A DNA stretch of 64,000 bases from Aurantiacibacter aquimixticola (GTDB lineage: Bacteria; Pseudomonadota; Alphaproteobacteria; Sphingomonadales; Sphingomonadaceae): NCBI RefSeq assembly GCF_003605475.1, contig NZ_RAHX01000001.1, forward strand, positions 1,736,001 through 1,800,000, in the 5' to 3' direction. The translations under genes and the position numbers were made by a program. A model generated the notes under the pieces. That model did not search any database. It had not been told where the DNA came from and worked only from the letters and a program-made list of their open reading frames with translations. This document shows positions 35,643 through 44,785 of the stretch, piece by piece (positions within the stretch are counted from its first letter, which is position 1; each line of letters opens with the position of its first letter).

Positions 35643-38600
35643 TCACGCCACATCCACCATGATCGTTTCGTCATTGTCGCCGCGCAGCACGAAGATGCGG
35701 TCCACGCCGGTCAGCGGTTTCGCCACCGTCACCTGCCCGCCATCGAGCGCGAAATACCCCTCGCCATTGCCGCCGTAGCGGGCGTGGAAGGCGGAGGCGG
35801 CCACGCCGGTCGCCACCACGCTGCCCACTGCCGCACCCGGCGCGATCTCGGCAAGGTGATCGGGCTTACGGTGATAGACCGCTGCCAGCCCCGCAATCAC
35901 GTCGTCCCATGCGGCATGATTGCCGCGCGCCAGCGCCAGCGTAGCGTTCGGATCGAAGCCCAGCTTGGCCGCCGCGCCATCGGCAAAGGCGAAAGTCCAC
36001 GGATCGGTGACCGGCTCGGCCTGCCCGCTCGCATGAATGTCAGCGGGGTCGAGCAGGTCCGTCAGCACGCCGTCGCTCGCGCCGGGCGTGGTGTAGCCGC
36101 TGAAACCCTGCGCGCGGGGCAGGCCGATGCGATTGAGCGTGCCGGTCGTGGTGCCGCCGCCGCTATCGGAAAGTCCGGTCGGATGCGCCGTTGCGCTCCA
36201 CACATTCGCGCCGAGCTGGAGCGTGTTGTTTGCCCCCGCTGCGCCGATATTCATGGCGATGCCGTCGCCGCCCTCGAAGCGATAGTCGCTGTATGCCTGC
36301 ACAAGCAACGAATTCTGCAAGGTCTCGACGCTGCCTGCCAGCAGCGAATGGTCGAAGCGATAGGCATTGCTGACATCTGCCAGCACCGCGACGAAGCGGT
36401 CGGTGACGATGCCGGTGATCGAACTTCCGTCCGCCGCAAGCGAGGACGTGCCGGTGTGGAACGGGCCCTGCCCGTGATTGAGCATCACCACATCATCCGC
36501 CACCATGCCGTTGATGGTGACGAAGAAGCGGTTCACCTGATCGTTGTCGCCATGCGTGCCGGTGCTGGTCAGCGCCGGGTTGGTATCGACGTTCCAGACA
36601 TTGCCCGCGCTGTAGCGGCCTCGGTCGAAGGTGAAGCGCGCTTTCAGCGTGCCGGTGTCGATCTCGTAGACATCGCCCGTCTGCTGGTGCCGCGAATAGC
36701 CGCCCATATCGACCTGCTGGGCGTTCCACTCATAGCCGGGACGCGAGGTGCCGATGCCGCTGCCCGGCGCGTAATAGCGGATGCGGCAGGTCTTCGCCGG
36801 ATCGGGCGCGGCGGTGAAGGTGTCGGTGTCGAAATCCCACATCCCGACCAGCTGCGCTTCATGGCCATGCGGCAGGTCCGCCAGCGTCAGCCCGCTCGCA
36901 TCGAAGGGGACGAAGCCGCTGCCGGTATCCACCTCGATCTGCTTGCGGCTCTGCCATATGGACATGCCGGGATGAAAGGTCATGGAACCGTGGAAGCGGC
37001 GCGATGCCTGCACGTTGGCGAACGTGCCACGGCTCCAATAGATCGGATCGGACCACATGAGGCTGTAGCAGGTATCGTCGAGATTGAGCGCAACGGCGGT
37101 GTTCCTGTCGCGCGCCTCCATCGACATGCGAGCAAGCCGTTCGAAGCGAGAGCCGGACAGGTCGATGCTGCCAGCGTTCTCGATAAAAGGCAGGAACTCG
37201 CCGACATAGACGCGCTGCTCATCGCTTTCGTCCGCCTGCGCCTCGCTCCGCGCGCGCGTGGTGTGGACGGTCTCTCCCATGACGAGGCAGCCGCGCGCGT
37301 TGAGCGCGGTGCCAGCGGCCAGAAGGAAACTGGTGCTGTTGCCGAAGGTGCGAATATCGGTCTGCCGCCAATAGGTCGAAACCGTGTCGCCAAGCGCGAG
37401 GAACACGCAGCCGTCGAGCGTCAGCGCGCCGGTCACATAAGCGCCGCTGGTCGCATGCTTGCCCAGCACCGGAGCGAGATCGCGCCGCGCCTGAAACACG
37501 GGCGCGATAGTCGCATCGCCGACCCGGTCGTTGATGTCGTCGGCGACCAGCCAGCGCGAGGCGATGTAGCCGGGGCCGTAATGCAGCGTGATGCTGGCGG
37601 GCTGCTCCCACGGGCGCGCGTAGAAATGCAGGTTGGGATTGTCGAGCAAGCCGGTGCGATCCGCCGCCTCCGCGCCCGTTGCGATGCCAATGCGCGTCTC
37701 CAGCGGCTCATACGGCACGCCCAGCGGCACGGCGGGCGCTTCGATCGCGCCGCCCGGCACCTGCGAACGCGCCATCGCCAGCCCTTCGCAGATATAGCCT
37801 GCATTGGAGAGCGTGCTGACCAGCGTGTCGGCGGTGAAGGTCTTGCTCGCGGCACACACCGGCACGGCAGCGGGCGCGCAGGCCGGGTTCTTGCGGATCA
37901 TCGCCTCGCAGACGTGGACCTTGCGACCCTGCCCCGCAGTGGTGCCGGAATAGTTGATGCCGATGCCCTGCGTGTCGCCCGTGCTGTCGGCAAGCCTGTC
38001 CGCCCAGAGATACCACCATCGCTTGCCGTTGATGATACCCATGTCGTGATATCCTGCGCGATAGGTCGCCCAGTTCTCGGTGAAGCCGGTGATGTTGCCT
38101 TGCGCGTCGTGGTCGAAGTCGAAGCTGAAATTGCTGTTGCCGTGACCTCGCGGGCCGACCTTGCCCGCTTCGGTCGTCTCGATGCTGACAATGACTTCGT
38201 GCCGCAGCACATCGCCTTCCAGCACACCCGACACCTTGACGTTGTTGGCATTGTGGAAACTGCCATCGGCATCGGTCTGCGTGATGACGACGCCGCCGCC
38301 CGAGCCGCCGAAAATGTCAGGCTCGCTATGCGCCCCGGCATAGGCGATGGAGCCGCCCGAACGCGGCGCGAAATAGGCGGCATCGCCCGATCCGTGTGTT
38401 GCCGCCGGATCGTCCCACGGCGCGGAATGATAGGTGTCCGCGCCTTGCAGATACTGCCCGACAAACGCGCCGTCCCCGGCAAAGCACAGCCGCTCCTCAT
38501 CCGCAGCACAGCGGACGAGCCCCTCAGGCGCGCGGCGGAACCGGCCCTCGGTGGCGGTGTAGGCGGACACGCGGCTATCGGCGGCAAACCCTTCGGACAC

Positions 38601-38714
38601 GTCTGGCTGGCCGAGAGTGGTGAGGGCGATCGCATTGGCGGAAATGGGCCACCCGATCTTGTTTTCGCCCGGTCGGCGGAAAGCGCAGGTTAACGAGATG
38701 CCAATCCCGCTCAT
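35643..38714 (-). CDS. Large spike fibre-like protein (GTA head-spike GhsB-like position), hypothetical
   Basis: A 1023-residue protein that starts at ATG 38714, sharing one base with the stop of the spike base gene (TGATG). It is Gly/Ser/Thr/Asp-rich with many short repeats of beta-type segments (for example TFANVQASRRFHG and DGGQVTVAKPLTG), typical of trimeric phage-like fibres. No signal peptide or membrane helix is seen. Its partner upstream belongs to the RCAP_rcc01079 spike base family, and in Rhodobacter capsulatus the following gene encodes the second head-spike protein; function is inferred from this order, not from recognised homology. An enzymatic depolymerase tailspike is the alternative. 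Its GC content looks higher than its neighbours. Confidence 0.65.
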   Translation of the reverse strand: MSGIGISLTCAFRRPGENKIGWPISANAIALTTLGQPDVSEGFAADSRVSAYTATEGRFRRAPEGLVRCAADEERLCFAGDGAFVGQYLQGADTYHSAPWDDPAATHGSGDAAYFAPRSGGSIAYAGAHSEPDIFGGSGGGVVITQTDADGSFHNANNVKVSGVLEGDVLRHEVIVSIETTEAGKVGPRGHGNSNFSFDFDHDAQGNITGFTENWATYRAGYHDMGIINGKRWWYLWADRLADSTGDTQGIGINYSGTTAGQGRKVHVCEAMIRKNPACAPAAVPVCAASKTFTADTLVSTLSNAGYICEGLAMARSQVPGGAIEAPAVPLGVPYEPLETRIGIATGAEAADRTGLLDNPNLHFYARPWEQPASITLHYGPGYIASRWLVADDINDRVGDATIAPVFQARRDLAPVLGKHATSGAYVTGALTLDGCVFLALGDTVSTYWRQTDIRTFGNSTSFLLAAGTALNARGCLVMGETVHTTRARSEAQADESDEQRVYVGEFLPFIENAGSIDLSGSRFERLARMSMEARDRNTAVALNLDDTCYSLMWSDPIYWSRGTFANVQASRRFHGSMTFHPGMSIWQSRKQIEVDTGSGFVPFDASGLTLADLPHGHEAQLVGMWDFDTDTFTAAPDPAKTCRIRYYAPGSGIGTSRPGYEWNAQQVDMGGYSRHQQTGDVYEIDTGTLKARFTFDRGRYSAGNVWNVDTNPALTSTGTHGDNDQVNRFFVTINGMVADDVVMLNHGQGPFHTGTSSLAADGSSITGIVTDRFVAVLADVSNAYRFDHSLLAGSVETLQNSLLVQAYSDYRFEGGDGIAMNIGAAGANNTLQLGANVWSATAHPTGLSDSGGGTTTGTLNRIGLPRAQGFSGYTTPGASDGVLTDLLDPADIHASGQAEPVTDPWTFAFADGAAAKLGFDPNATLALARGNHAAWDDVIAGLAAVYHRKPDHLAEIAPGAAVGSVVATGVAASAFHARYGGNGEGYFALDGGQVTVAKPLTGVDRIFVLRGDNDETIMVDVA

Positions 38715-38980
38715 CAAGACAGGCCCACAATTCGCGCTGCGCTACTTGCGGGGCGCACCGCTTTCGTCCGGATCGGAAGGACCGTGCCGGAGGGCACATT
38801 GACAAGCTCAACGTCTTCGCCAGAATCCACGGCGCGCAAAACAAGACTTCCGCCTTCGCCAACGTATAGAGCTTTCGCTGTCAAAGGTAGCTCTTCAGTT
38901 TCGTGAGGAGTGATTGTGAAGGCGTGCTTTGCAGGGGACGTCAGGCTGTCAGTGGCATTTGCGAAGGGATCGAATGACAT
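38714..38980 (-). CDS. Spike base protein, RCAP_rcc01079-like (GTA head-spike family)
   Basis: An 88-residue protein from ATG 38980, with AGGAG seven bases upstream; the frame is open to 39031. It begins MSFDPFANATDSLTSPAK and continues with the pattern of residues (ALYVGEGGSLVLRAV, NVPSGTVLPIRTKAVR) of the spike base family named after a Rhodobacter capsulatus gene-transfer-agent gene. Those spikes sit on the particle head and bind the capsule of recipient cells. The large fibre-like gene follows with a one-base overlap. No other GTA structural gene is present in the window. Confidence 0.75.
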   Translation of the reverse strand: MSFDPFANATDSLTSPAKHAFTITPHETEELPLTAKALYVGEGGSLVLRAVDSGEDVELVNVPSGTVLPIRTKAVRPASSAARIVGLS

Positions 38981-39013
38981 GAGATTCTCCTGGATGATTC
39001 GGGAGAGGCCGAT

Positions 39014-39026
39014 AACCACATTGGTT
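39014..39026. promoter_or_regulatory. Inverted repeat upstream of the spike operon
   Basis: AACCA-CAT-TGGTT is a perfect five-base inverted repeat around three bases, 34-46 bases upstream of the spike base ATG and 57-69 bases upstream of the divergent acyltransferase gene. It could be a regulator site, but short repeats of this kind also occur by chance. Confidence 0.25.
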
Positions 39027-39082
39027 CTCATGTAGGAAAGCGATTTAAGGGCGCCGGGTCTTTATTTCGGGATTTGGAGTAA

Positions 39083-39670
39083 ATGATGGCGATATCGTCA
39101 GCCGAACTACCGCGAAAAAAGAGCCTGCCACGAAGCCGACGTTTCTTCAGGCTCATCGGTTCGCTCTTCGATCCACGGGCGTGGGCGCACGTCGCAAAGA
39201 TCGTGAATTACTACAACTATTCTCACGTCGTGCCGCTGCGAAGCGTAACTTTCGATGGCGAGCGTAATGTCAGTCCCGACGCGGTGTTCCAGAATGGGGA
39301 ACGTATCAGGATCGGTGAAAACGCCCGTATCGGTTCACGCTGTCATTTCTGGGCTGGGCCGGCGCACGGTCGGATTGTGATTGGTAAGCATGCGCTTTTC
39401 GGGCCAGAAGTGTTGATAACGGCGGCCAGTTACCGGTACAATGATGGGAGTCCGGTGACAGAGCAGGCAATGGACGAAGCGGACGTCATCGTCGGCGACG
39501 ACGTATGGGTCGCCACCCGTGCCGTCCTGCTTCCCGGAACGGTCCTTGGAGACGGCACGATTGTCGGCGCCGGTGCCATGGTGCGCGGCGAGTTCCCCGC
39601 AATGAGCATTTTGGCTGGTTCGCCCGCCAGAATCGTCGGCGAGCGCAGGACGAGTGGGCTGAAAAATTAA
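39083..39670 (+). CDS. Hexapeptide-repeat acyltransferase (sugar O-acetyltransferase)
   Basis: A 195-residue left-handed beta-helix protein. The start is ATG 39083 or 39086, both after TTGGAG. Hexapeptide repeats run from about residue 68 (NGERIRIGENARIGSRCHF) to the end, with the catalytic-type stretch VIVGDDVWVATRAVLLPG and VGAGAMVRGEFPAMSILAGS. It likely O-acetylates a sugar in the capsule with acetyl-CoA. It is transcribed alone, facing away from the spike operon. Confidence 0.85.
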   Translation: MMAISSAELPRKKSLPRSRRFFRLIGSLFDPRAWAHVAKIVNYYNYSHVVPLRSVTFDGERNVSPDAVFQNGERIRIGENARIGSRCHFWAGPAHGRIVIGKHALFGPEVLITAASYRYNDGSPVTEQAMDEADVIVGDDVWVATRAVLLPGTVLGDGTIVGAGAMVRGEFPAMSILAGSPARIVGERRTSGLKN

Positions 39671-39685
39671 GTGCGCTATCGGTCC

Positions 39686-40663
39686 CTAAAGGCGCGCCTG
39701 AAAGAACTGCTTGGTTCTGACTTTTAGATTGAGCGCATCTACATCGATCTGGCGTTTTTTGGGGATGCCCCCCATCAGCGCCGCAGTGACCGAGAAGGTT
39801 GAGTGGCTGCTGTGAATGAGCCAATCGCAACGCGACAGCGCGACCATATCCGCAAGAGCATAGCGTGCCTCAGAGAGCGGGTCGGTCATTTCTCCCGCTT
39901 CGAAGTGCAGCGTGTGCCCCTCGCTGGCTAGTATCTTGGGTAAAGCCTGTACGTCGCTGAAGCGGCTCGTGATTGCATCGCTAGCCTCTTGGCTATCTGT
40001 CGCGAGAAAAATTTCGGCATCGCGGTGCGAATTTTTAACGGATTCAAGGCGCCCGATAATCCTCGATAAAGGAGCACGGCGATCAGTATAGCGGACATGC
40101 ACACCTATCTTTGGACGCGAGGAGGCTCCGAACAGTTTGTCGACCTTCAAGGAGACTTCCTCTAGCGGTTGAAAATGCGTTGCAAGCGTATTTGCCATGA
40201 TTTCGGAAAGTGCGAGACCTGTGAATCGCCCATCCTTTCTCAGCCGTTTCGTCAAGCGATGGAGCTTTGGCACGTAGGACCAAAACACCGCCACGTCGGC
40301 TGCGTGGCCTTTCCCCGTCAAGTCGATTGAAAGCTTTCTGTAAAGCAGCGGGTCCTGATGCTTGTCCGGGAAATCCGCCCTGATGAGATCGACGGGATGC
40401 CGCGACAGCTTTCCCGCCCAGATCGCAGGGGTTACGCTGTCTGCATGATCATGACGGTCCGGCGGCTCCATCCATGCTGCGTTGAACAAAAGGGGGTAGA
40501 GATTTACGCCGGTCGGAACATACATCCCGTCGCGCCAATCCACGCTGGGAGAACGCTCGTCGAGTTGTGCTAGAACGATTCCAGTCGCTGCGGAGAGCAT
40601 GCGATTGCCGAGCCCTCCCTTTGCCTTGATCACGAGGAAGCGATTTTTGTCGCGGCCGTTCAT
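39686..40663 (-). CDS. Fucosyltransferase-like enzyme (NodZ/alpha-1,6-fucosyltransferase-type)
   Basis: A 325-residue protein from ATG 40663, which overlaps the preceding GT2 stop (ATGA); the frame is open to 40870. GGLGNRMLSAATG (16-28) and HVRYTDRR (189-196) resemble the GDP-fucose binding motifs (H-x-R) of NodZ and related fucosyltransferases, and an Asp-rich C-terminal region follows (DSQEASDAI, HSTFSVTAAL). GDP-fucose synthase is encoded at 49813 in the same locus, which supports fucose as donor. It is the last gene of the wza-wzc-GT operon on this strand. Confidence 0.72.
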   Translation of the reverse strand: MNGRDKNRFLVIKAKGGLGNRMLSAATGIVLAQLDERSPSVDWRDGMYVPTGVNLYPLLFNAAWMEPPDRHDHADSVTPAIWAGKLSRHPVDLIRADFPDKHQDPLLYRKLSIDLTGKGHAADVAVFWSYVPKLHRLTKRLRKDGRFTGLALSEIMANTLATHFQPLEEVSLKVDKLFGASSRPKIGVHVRYTDRRAPLSRIIGRLESVKNSHRDAEIFLATDSQEASDAITSRFSDVQALPKILASEGHTLHFEAGEMTDPLSEARYALADMVALSRCDWLIHSSHSTFSVTAALMGGIPKKRQIDVDALNLKVRTKQFFQARL

Positions 40664-41661
40664 CGATGAAGACTCAATTTTGCGAGAAGACCCTTTTTCG
40701 GATGATAGCCCCGCCACCAAAGCCAAGGTTTGCCGGCAATTACACGATTGGCTTTTCCAACAGCTAGCCATCGCGCATTTCGTCGCCCGAACAACAGTCC
40801 GATGCCAACCCGGATCGCTGCTCCGGTCCAAATAAGAATGGCCGATAAGAACACGGCGGGAGCCGCCCAATGGTGCCGCGCAAATTCCATGATACCGCTG
40901 ATCCGAAACAATTGTCGGCGTGTTGAGAGCGCTCGCCCATGGCCTGCGTAATGAACCGCTTTGGCAGCAGCGATCCGCATGAACGCGTGCCCTCCTTCAC
41001 TCAGGCGGAAGAAGAGGTCCACTTCTTCGCAATACAGGAAATAGCGCTCGTCAAAGCCATCAACCTCTTTCCAAGCGGATTTCCGGATGAGGGCCATTCC
41101 GCCCATCAGGACCGGAACGACCATGTCTGCGGCAAATGAAGTGCCCTCCCGCGACGAGGCACCTGCATGTCCAATGGCATATCGGAAATGCCCGCCGAGC
41201 GATGGGATTGAGAGATTATTGCCTGTGTCGGCCTTCCCGGCAGGATCGAAGGAGACACCTCCGAATGCAGAGATGGAAGGTCTGTCGCGCGCCGCCTCGA
41301 TGAGAATGTCAATGGCTTTGGGAGCCAGGAACAGATCCGGATTCAGCAAAAAATACAAGTCTGCACGGGCCCGCCCTGCCAACACATTGTTCGCTGCGGC
41401 GAACCCGATGTTCCCTCGGCTTTCGACGATCGAGACATATGGGAAGCGCTCACGAACGAGAGCTTCGGTCGACAGATCGCCATTGTCGATTAATAGAATT
41501 TCAAATGTGTGCGCCGCGCACGCAGCGTTTAGCGCATCGATGCATTCTTCGATGAAACCCGAAGAATTATATCCAACGACGAAGACCGAGATGTCCGGTT
41601 TGTCGTGATCGACTTTGGGCACCGCCGACCCACCCCGGCTATCGGTCGCCTCCCCTGTCAT
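40660..41661 (-). CDS. Glycosyltransferase family 2 (rhamnosyltransferase-like)
   Basis: A 333-residue GT-A glycosyltransferase overlapping its neighbours by four bases on both sides. ISVFVVGYNSSGFIEECI starts the fold, LYFLLNPDLFL carries the DXD-like Asn-Pro-Asp motif, and DGFDERYFLYCEEVDLFFRL is the acceptor-side motif of rhamnosyltransferases (WbbL-type). A C-terminal hydrophobic stretch (about 272-295) may anchor it to the membrane. dTDP-rhamnose made by rfbACDB is a plausible donor. Confidence 0.9.
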   Translation of the reverse strand: MTGEATDSRGGSAVPKVDHDKPDISVFVVGYNSSGFIEECIDALNAACAAHTFEILLIDNGDLSTEALVRERFPYVSIVESRGNIGFAAANNVLAGRARADLYFLLNPDLFLAPKAIDILIEAARDRPSISAFGGVSFDPAGKADTGNNLSIPSLGGHFRYAIGHAGASSREGTSFAADMVVPVLMGGMALIRKSAWKEVDGFDERYFLYCEEVDLFFRLSEGGHAFMRIAAAKAVHYAGHGRALSTRRQLFRISGIMEFARHHWAAPAVFLSAILIWTGAAIRVGIGLLFGRRNARWLAVGKANRVIAGKPWLWWRGYHPKKGLLAKLSLHR

Positions 41662-42527
41662 GCCCGCCGCGCAAGCTCGTCACGCTCCCACTCGATAGCA
41701 CGGCCATTTCGTCGAAGGAGACCCACCCTCACTCTCGCGGTGATTTTCATTCCGAGATAGGCTAAAATATCCGCAACACTCGCCCCGGAGCGCCGCGCAG
41801 CTTTCAGATCGGTCCACGAATTGGATCCTGTGTAATTCAATTCCGGAAAGCGCGCACGCAACTCCGCATTGCCAAGCCGACGCCGCGTTTCGACCCTGAT
41901 CTGGTCCCACGCCCGCCTGGGCGGCGACACCACGAAGAATACAGGCTCACCGTTCTTTGTCTGTGACACATTTTCACGTGCATTCTTTGGGAATGTAGAA
42001 TGAACCCAGATATCGTCGCCCACCAGGTCGGGAAACGCACCGATCCGCCGGCTACCTGCCTCGCTGAGCCCGTAACATCCCGAACCGACCATGCTTTGAG
42101 TAACATACGGCTGCGTCGTCCAAACGCGGTAGTAGGCCCGGACCAGAAAATTGGATCGCGTCAAGTCGAGACGAAGAGCGGGAGAAGCGGCCATGATCCC
42201 CGGCTTCCGCAGCGCGTGAGCGACCGCCGAGAGCGAACGGAAATCGCACTGAATGTCGGCGTCGAGATATATTCTCGGGAAATATTTCGCGACTGCGCTC
42301 GCAGCGTTCATCGCTTTTGTTTTCGAACCTTCGGCAATCTCGACGACATCTATATTGGCGGGGAATTCACGCGCGATGCTCGCAGTTCGATCATCACACC
42401 CATTGGCTGCGACAATAATCTGAGTGCCATGTCCGGCAGGCGCTTCGCAAAGCGCGGTGCGCAGACATCTTTCGATTACGGCTTCTTCATTATGGGCGGG
42501 GATGATTACGGTGAATGGCGGCGGCAT
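41658..42527 (-). CDS. Glycosyltransferase family 2
   Basis: A 289-residue enzyme from ATG 42527; the frame is open to 42587. FTVIIPAHNEEAVIERCL starts the GT-A fold and RIYLDADIQCD holds the DXD motif. GSGCYGLSEAGSRRIG and VGDDIWVHSTFP are the acceptor-region motifs. It overlaps the next GT2 gene by four bases. The sugar transferred is not evident. Confidence 0.88.
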   Translation of the reverse strand: MPPPFTVIIPAHNEEAVIERCLRTALCEAPAGHGTQIIVAANGCDDRTASIAREFPANIDVVEIAEGSKTKAMNAASAVAKYFPRIYLDADIQCDFRSLSAVAHALRKPGIMAASPALRLDLTRSNFLVRAYYRVWTTQPYVTQSMVGSGCYGLSEAGSRRIGAFPDLVGDDIWVHSTFPKNARENVSQTKNGEPVFFVVSPPRRAWDQIRVETRRRLGNAELRARFPELNYTGSNSWTDLKAARRSGASVADILAYLGMKITARVRVGLLRRNGRAIEWERDELARRA

Positions 42528-42567
42528 GATCAGTGTTCTCTCGCCATCGGCAGGGCACGCCGTTGCT

Positions 42568-44778
42568 TCAAGCGGTCTCCGTCTCACTCACATAACGATA
42601 ATAATTATACTGGGAGTTGTACTTTTCACCAGCGTTCAGCGCACGGTATTTGGTGAGTATGCCGCCGATTGGATTGCCGCCATTCACTCGAAGACGACGA
42701 ATGGCGCTGCGCACCTGGCCAAAGCGTGTTCGGTTCGCTTCCATGACAAAGGCGGTTCCGTCGACCATTCTCGATAAGGTCGGAGCGTCGGCCAATCCGA
42801 GGATTGGCGGAGAATCGAATATGATGAGCGAGTACTGCTGCCGATACCGAGCGATAAATTCGGCGAGCTGGCTGGACCCAAGCAGCTCGGTCGGATTTGG
42901 CGGCACCTCTCCAACGGACAGAATTTCAAGGTTCTCATGCACGCCTCTGATAACCGCAGAAGACAGGTCGGCGTGTCCCAAGAGCACCTCGACAAGTCCC
43001 GTCTTCGGTCGCTTTGTTCCGACCAGCGAAGCGATCGACGGCCGCCGAAGATCGGCGTCGACAAGCAGCACTTTCCTTCCGAGACTGGCGAATAGTTCTG
43101 CGAGAATGATCGCCGTTGTCGATTTCCCTTCCGCCTCTTGGCTGCTCGTCAATTGAATGACGTTGCGGTCCCTGGGCAAGGAGAAGTCGATCGTCGAGCG
43201 GATCGATGCATACGCCTCCACCAGCTCTCCGTAACGCTCTCGCCCTTCGTAATCGATATCCTGTTCAGCGACGAAGGGCGTATGTCCCAGAAGCGGTAAA
43301 CCCAAACGTTCTTCGATGTCGGTGATTGATCGAATGCGATCATCCAGCATCTCTCTCAACACAGCAAGAACGCCGGCAAGCGCGATGCCGAAAACCATCG
43401 CTAGCAACAAGTTTCCCGAAAGGCTCGGTGCGTAAGGAGCTGAAGGCACGACGGCAGTATCGAGAAGATTCAATTGGCCGCCGTCGATATTCGTCGTGGC
43501 GCTTAACTGGTTGAACCGCGCAAGCAGGGCCTGAAGTTGTTCACGCAAGGCCTGGGCTTCGCGCTCGAGCACTCCGTATTCCACCTGGCGATCCTGCTCC
43601 AGCAGTGTTTCACCGGTTGCGGTGCGCAATTCTTCGGCAAGCGCGCTTTCCTGGTTTCTTGCTACCAAATATTCATTGCGGATCGACATCTTGATGTCAT
43701 TCATTGCGGCATCGACCCGTTCATCGACGGCAGCAATTTGAGCGCGTAGATCTGCGACTTGCGGGAAATTGTCGTTATATCGCTGCCGCAGCGCGACCAG
43801 CTCGGTCTCCTTAGCGACCCTATCGGCCCGCAGCGATTGAACGTACGTGCTTTGCTGGACTTCCGCCAACTGTCCTGCGGGCGTGTTCTGCACGGCTCTC
43901 CAGCGTTGCTCTGCCGCAATACGCGCGGCGCGTGCAGCCGCGGCTCGGGCATTGATATTGGCGAGGTTGGCCGAGGTCAGTGTTGTTTCGCTCTGACCAT
44001 CCTCCGATGCGATTGGCTGGACAACAATCCCGTTTGTGCGGGCATACCCATTCGCGGCGTTCTCGGCATCCCGCAGACGCTGGCGAATAACGGCGATCTG
44101 CTCGCGGAGGTAATCGCGCGCATATTCATTGCCTTCGACCGCCTCGCGGGTTTCGGATGCCGCAAACGCTGTCGCGTAGGCATTGGCCATTTCTGCGGCG
44201 ATGGCGGGATCTTCGGAACGAAAGGCGATCTCGATGATCCAGTTGTTCGCCGGAACCTCTGCACTTACCCTGTCGTGCAGCATTGCGACGGCAATGTCCG
44301 TCTTGGAATCGCGCCAAGCGCTGTCGGACAAATCGGCCGGTCTACGCTCTTCAATATCTTCGCCGATAAAGTCATCGCGCGCGCCAAGATTGTGGTCCTC
44401 GGCGATTAAGCGGGCGAGGCTACGGCTTTCGATGATGCCCACCTGCGTCGACATGAAGTCGTAGACCTGATTGGAGGCGATTCCCTGATCGAGATTCTGG
44501 CCCTCGATGATGAAGGCCCCGAATGGCTCGACACGTACGGTCGAACGCGCTTCGTACATTGGTGTCGCGAGAATGGTAAAAACGAGCCCTGCGAGCACGG
44601 CCAGCGCAATCGTCATTGCAATCAACCAGCGCTGTCTGAACAGAATGCCACGGATAGTCGCGATGTCGATCAACTTCGGCTGGGTCGGCCCTTGCGCCGC
44701 TTCACCGTCGAGCACATAGGCATCGACCCAATTGCGGCGATTGGACCCAGGCCCATGCATCAGTGGATAATCGTTCAT
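42568..44778 (-). CDS. Polysaccharide co-polymerase/tyrosine autokinase (Wzc-like)
   Basis: A 736-residue protein from ATG 44778; the frame is open to 44883. Helix 51-71, a long periplasmic coiled-coil GNVR region (about 200-440) and helix 455-474 form the Wzz-type part. The cytoplasmic kinase has Walker A SSQEAEGKST (545-554), Walker A' VLLVDADLRRP (570-580) and Walker B LIIFDSPP (651-658). The C-terminal tyrosine cluster (720, 724, 726, 727, 729) is the autophosphorylation target. It controls chain length and opens the Wza channel. Confidence 0.95.
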   Translation of the reverse strand: MNDYPLMHGPGSNRRNWVDAYVLDGEAAQGPTQPKLIDIATIRGILFRQRWLIAMTIALAVLAGLVFTILATPMYEARSTVRVEPFGAFIIEGQNLDQGIASNQVYDFMSTQVGIIESRSLARLIAEDHNLGARDDFIGEDIEERRPADLSDSAWRDSKTDIAVAMLHDRVSAEVPANNWIIEIAFRSEDPAIAAEMANAYATAFAASETREAVEGNEYARDYLREQIAVIRQRLRDAENAANGYARTNGIVVQPIASEDGQSETTLTSANLANINARAAAARAARIAAEQRWRAVQNTPAGQLAEVQQSTYVQSLRADRVAKETELVALRQRYNDNFPQVADLRAQIAAVDERVDAAMNDIKMSIRNEYLVARNQESALAEELRTATGETLLEQDRQVEYGVLEREAQALREQLQALLARFNQLSATTNIDGGQLNLLDTAVVPSAPYAPSLSGNLLLAMVFGIALAGVLAVLREMLDDRIRSITDIEERLGLPLLGHTPFVAEQDIDYEGRERYGELVEAYASIRSTIDFSLPRDRNVIQLTSSQEAEGKSTTAIILAELFASLGRKVLLVDADLRRPSIASLVGTKRPKTGLVEVLLGHADLSSAVIRGVHENLEILSVGEVPPNPTELLGSSQLAEFIARYRQQYSLIIFDSPPILGLADAPTLSRMVDGTAFVMEANRTRFGQVRSAIRRLRVNGGNPIGGILTKYRALNAGEKYNSQYNYYRYVSETETA

Positions 44779-44785
44779 CGCGGTC

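Noticed and set aside
35571-38693. 1040-codon plus-strand frame opposite the spike fibre gene
   Set aside because: The minus strand shows a plausible start, a ribosome-binding site in the operon and better amino-acid composition. The plus frame has the Arg/His-rich look of an antisense shadow.
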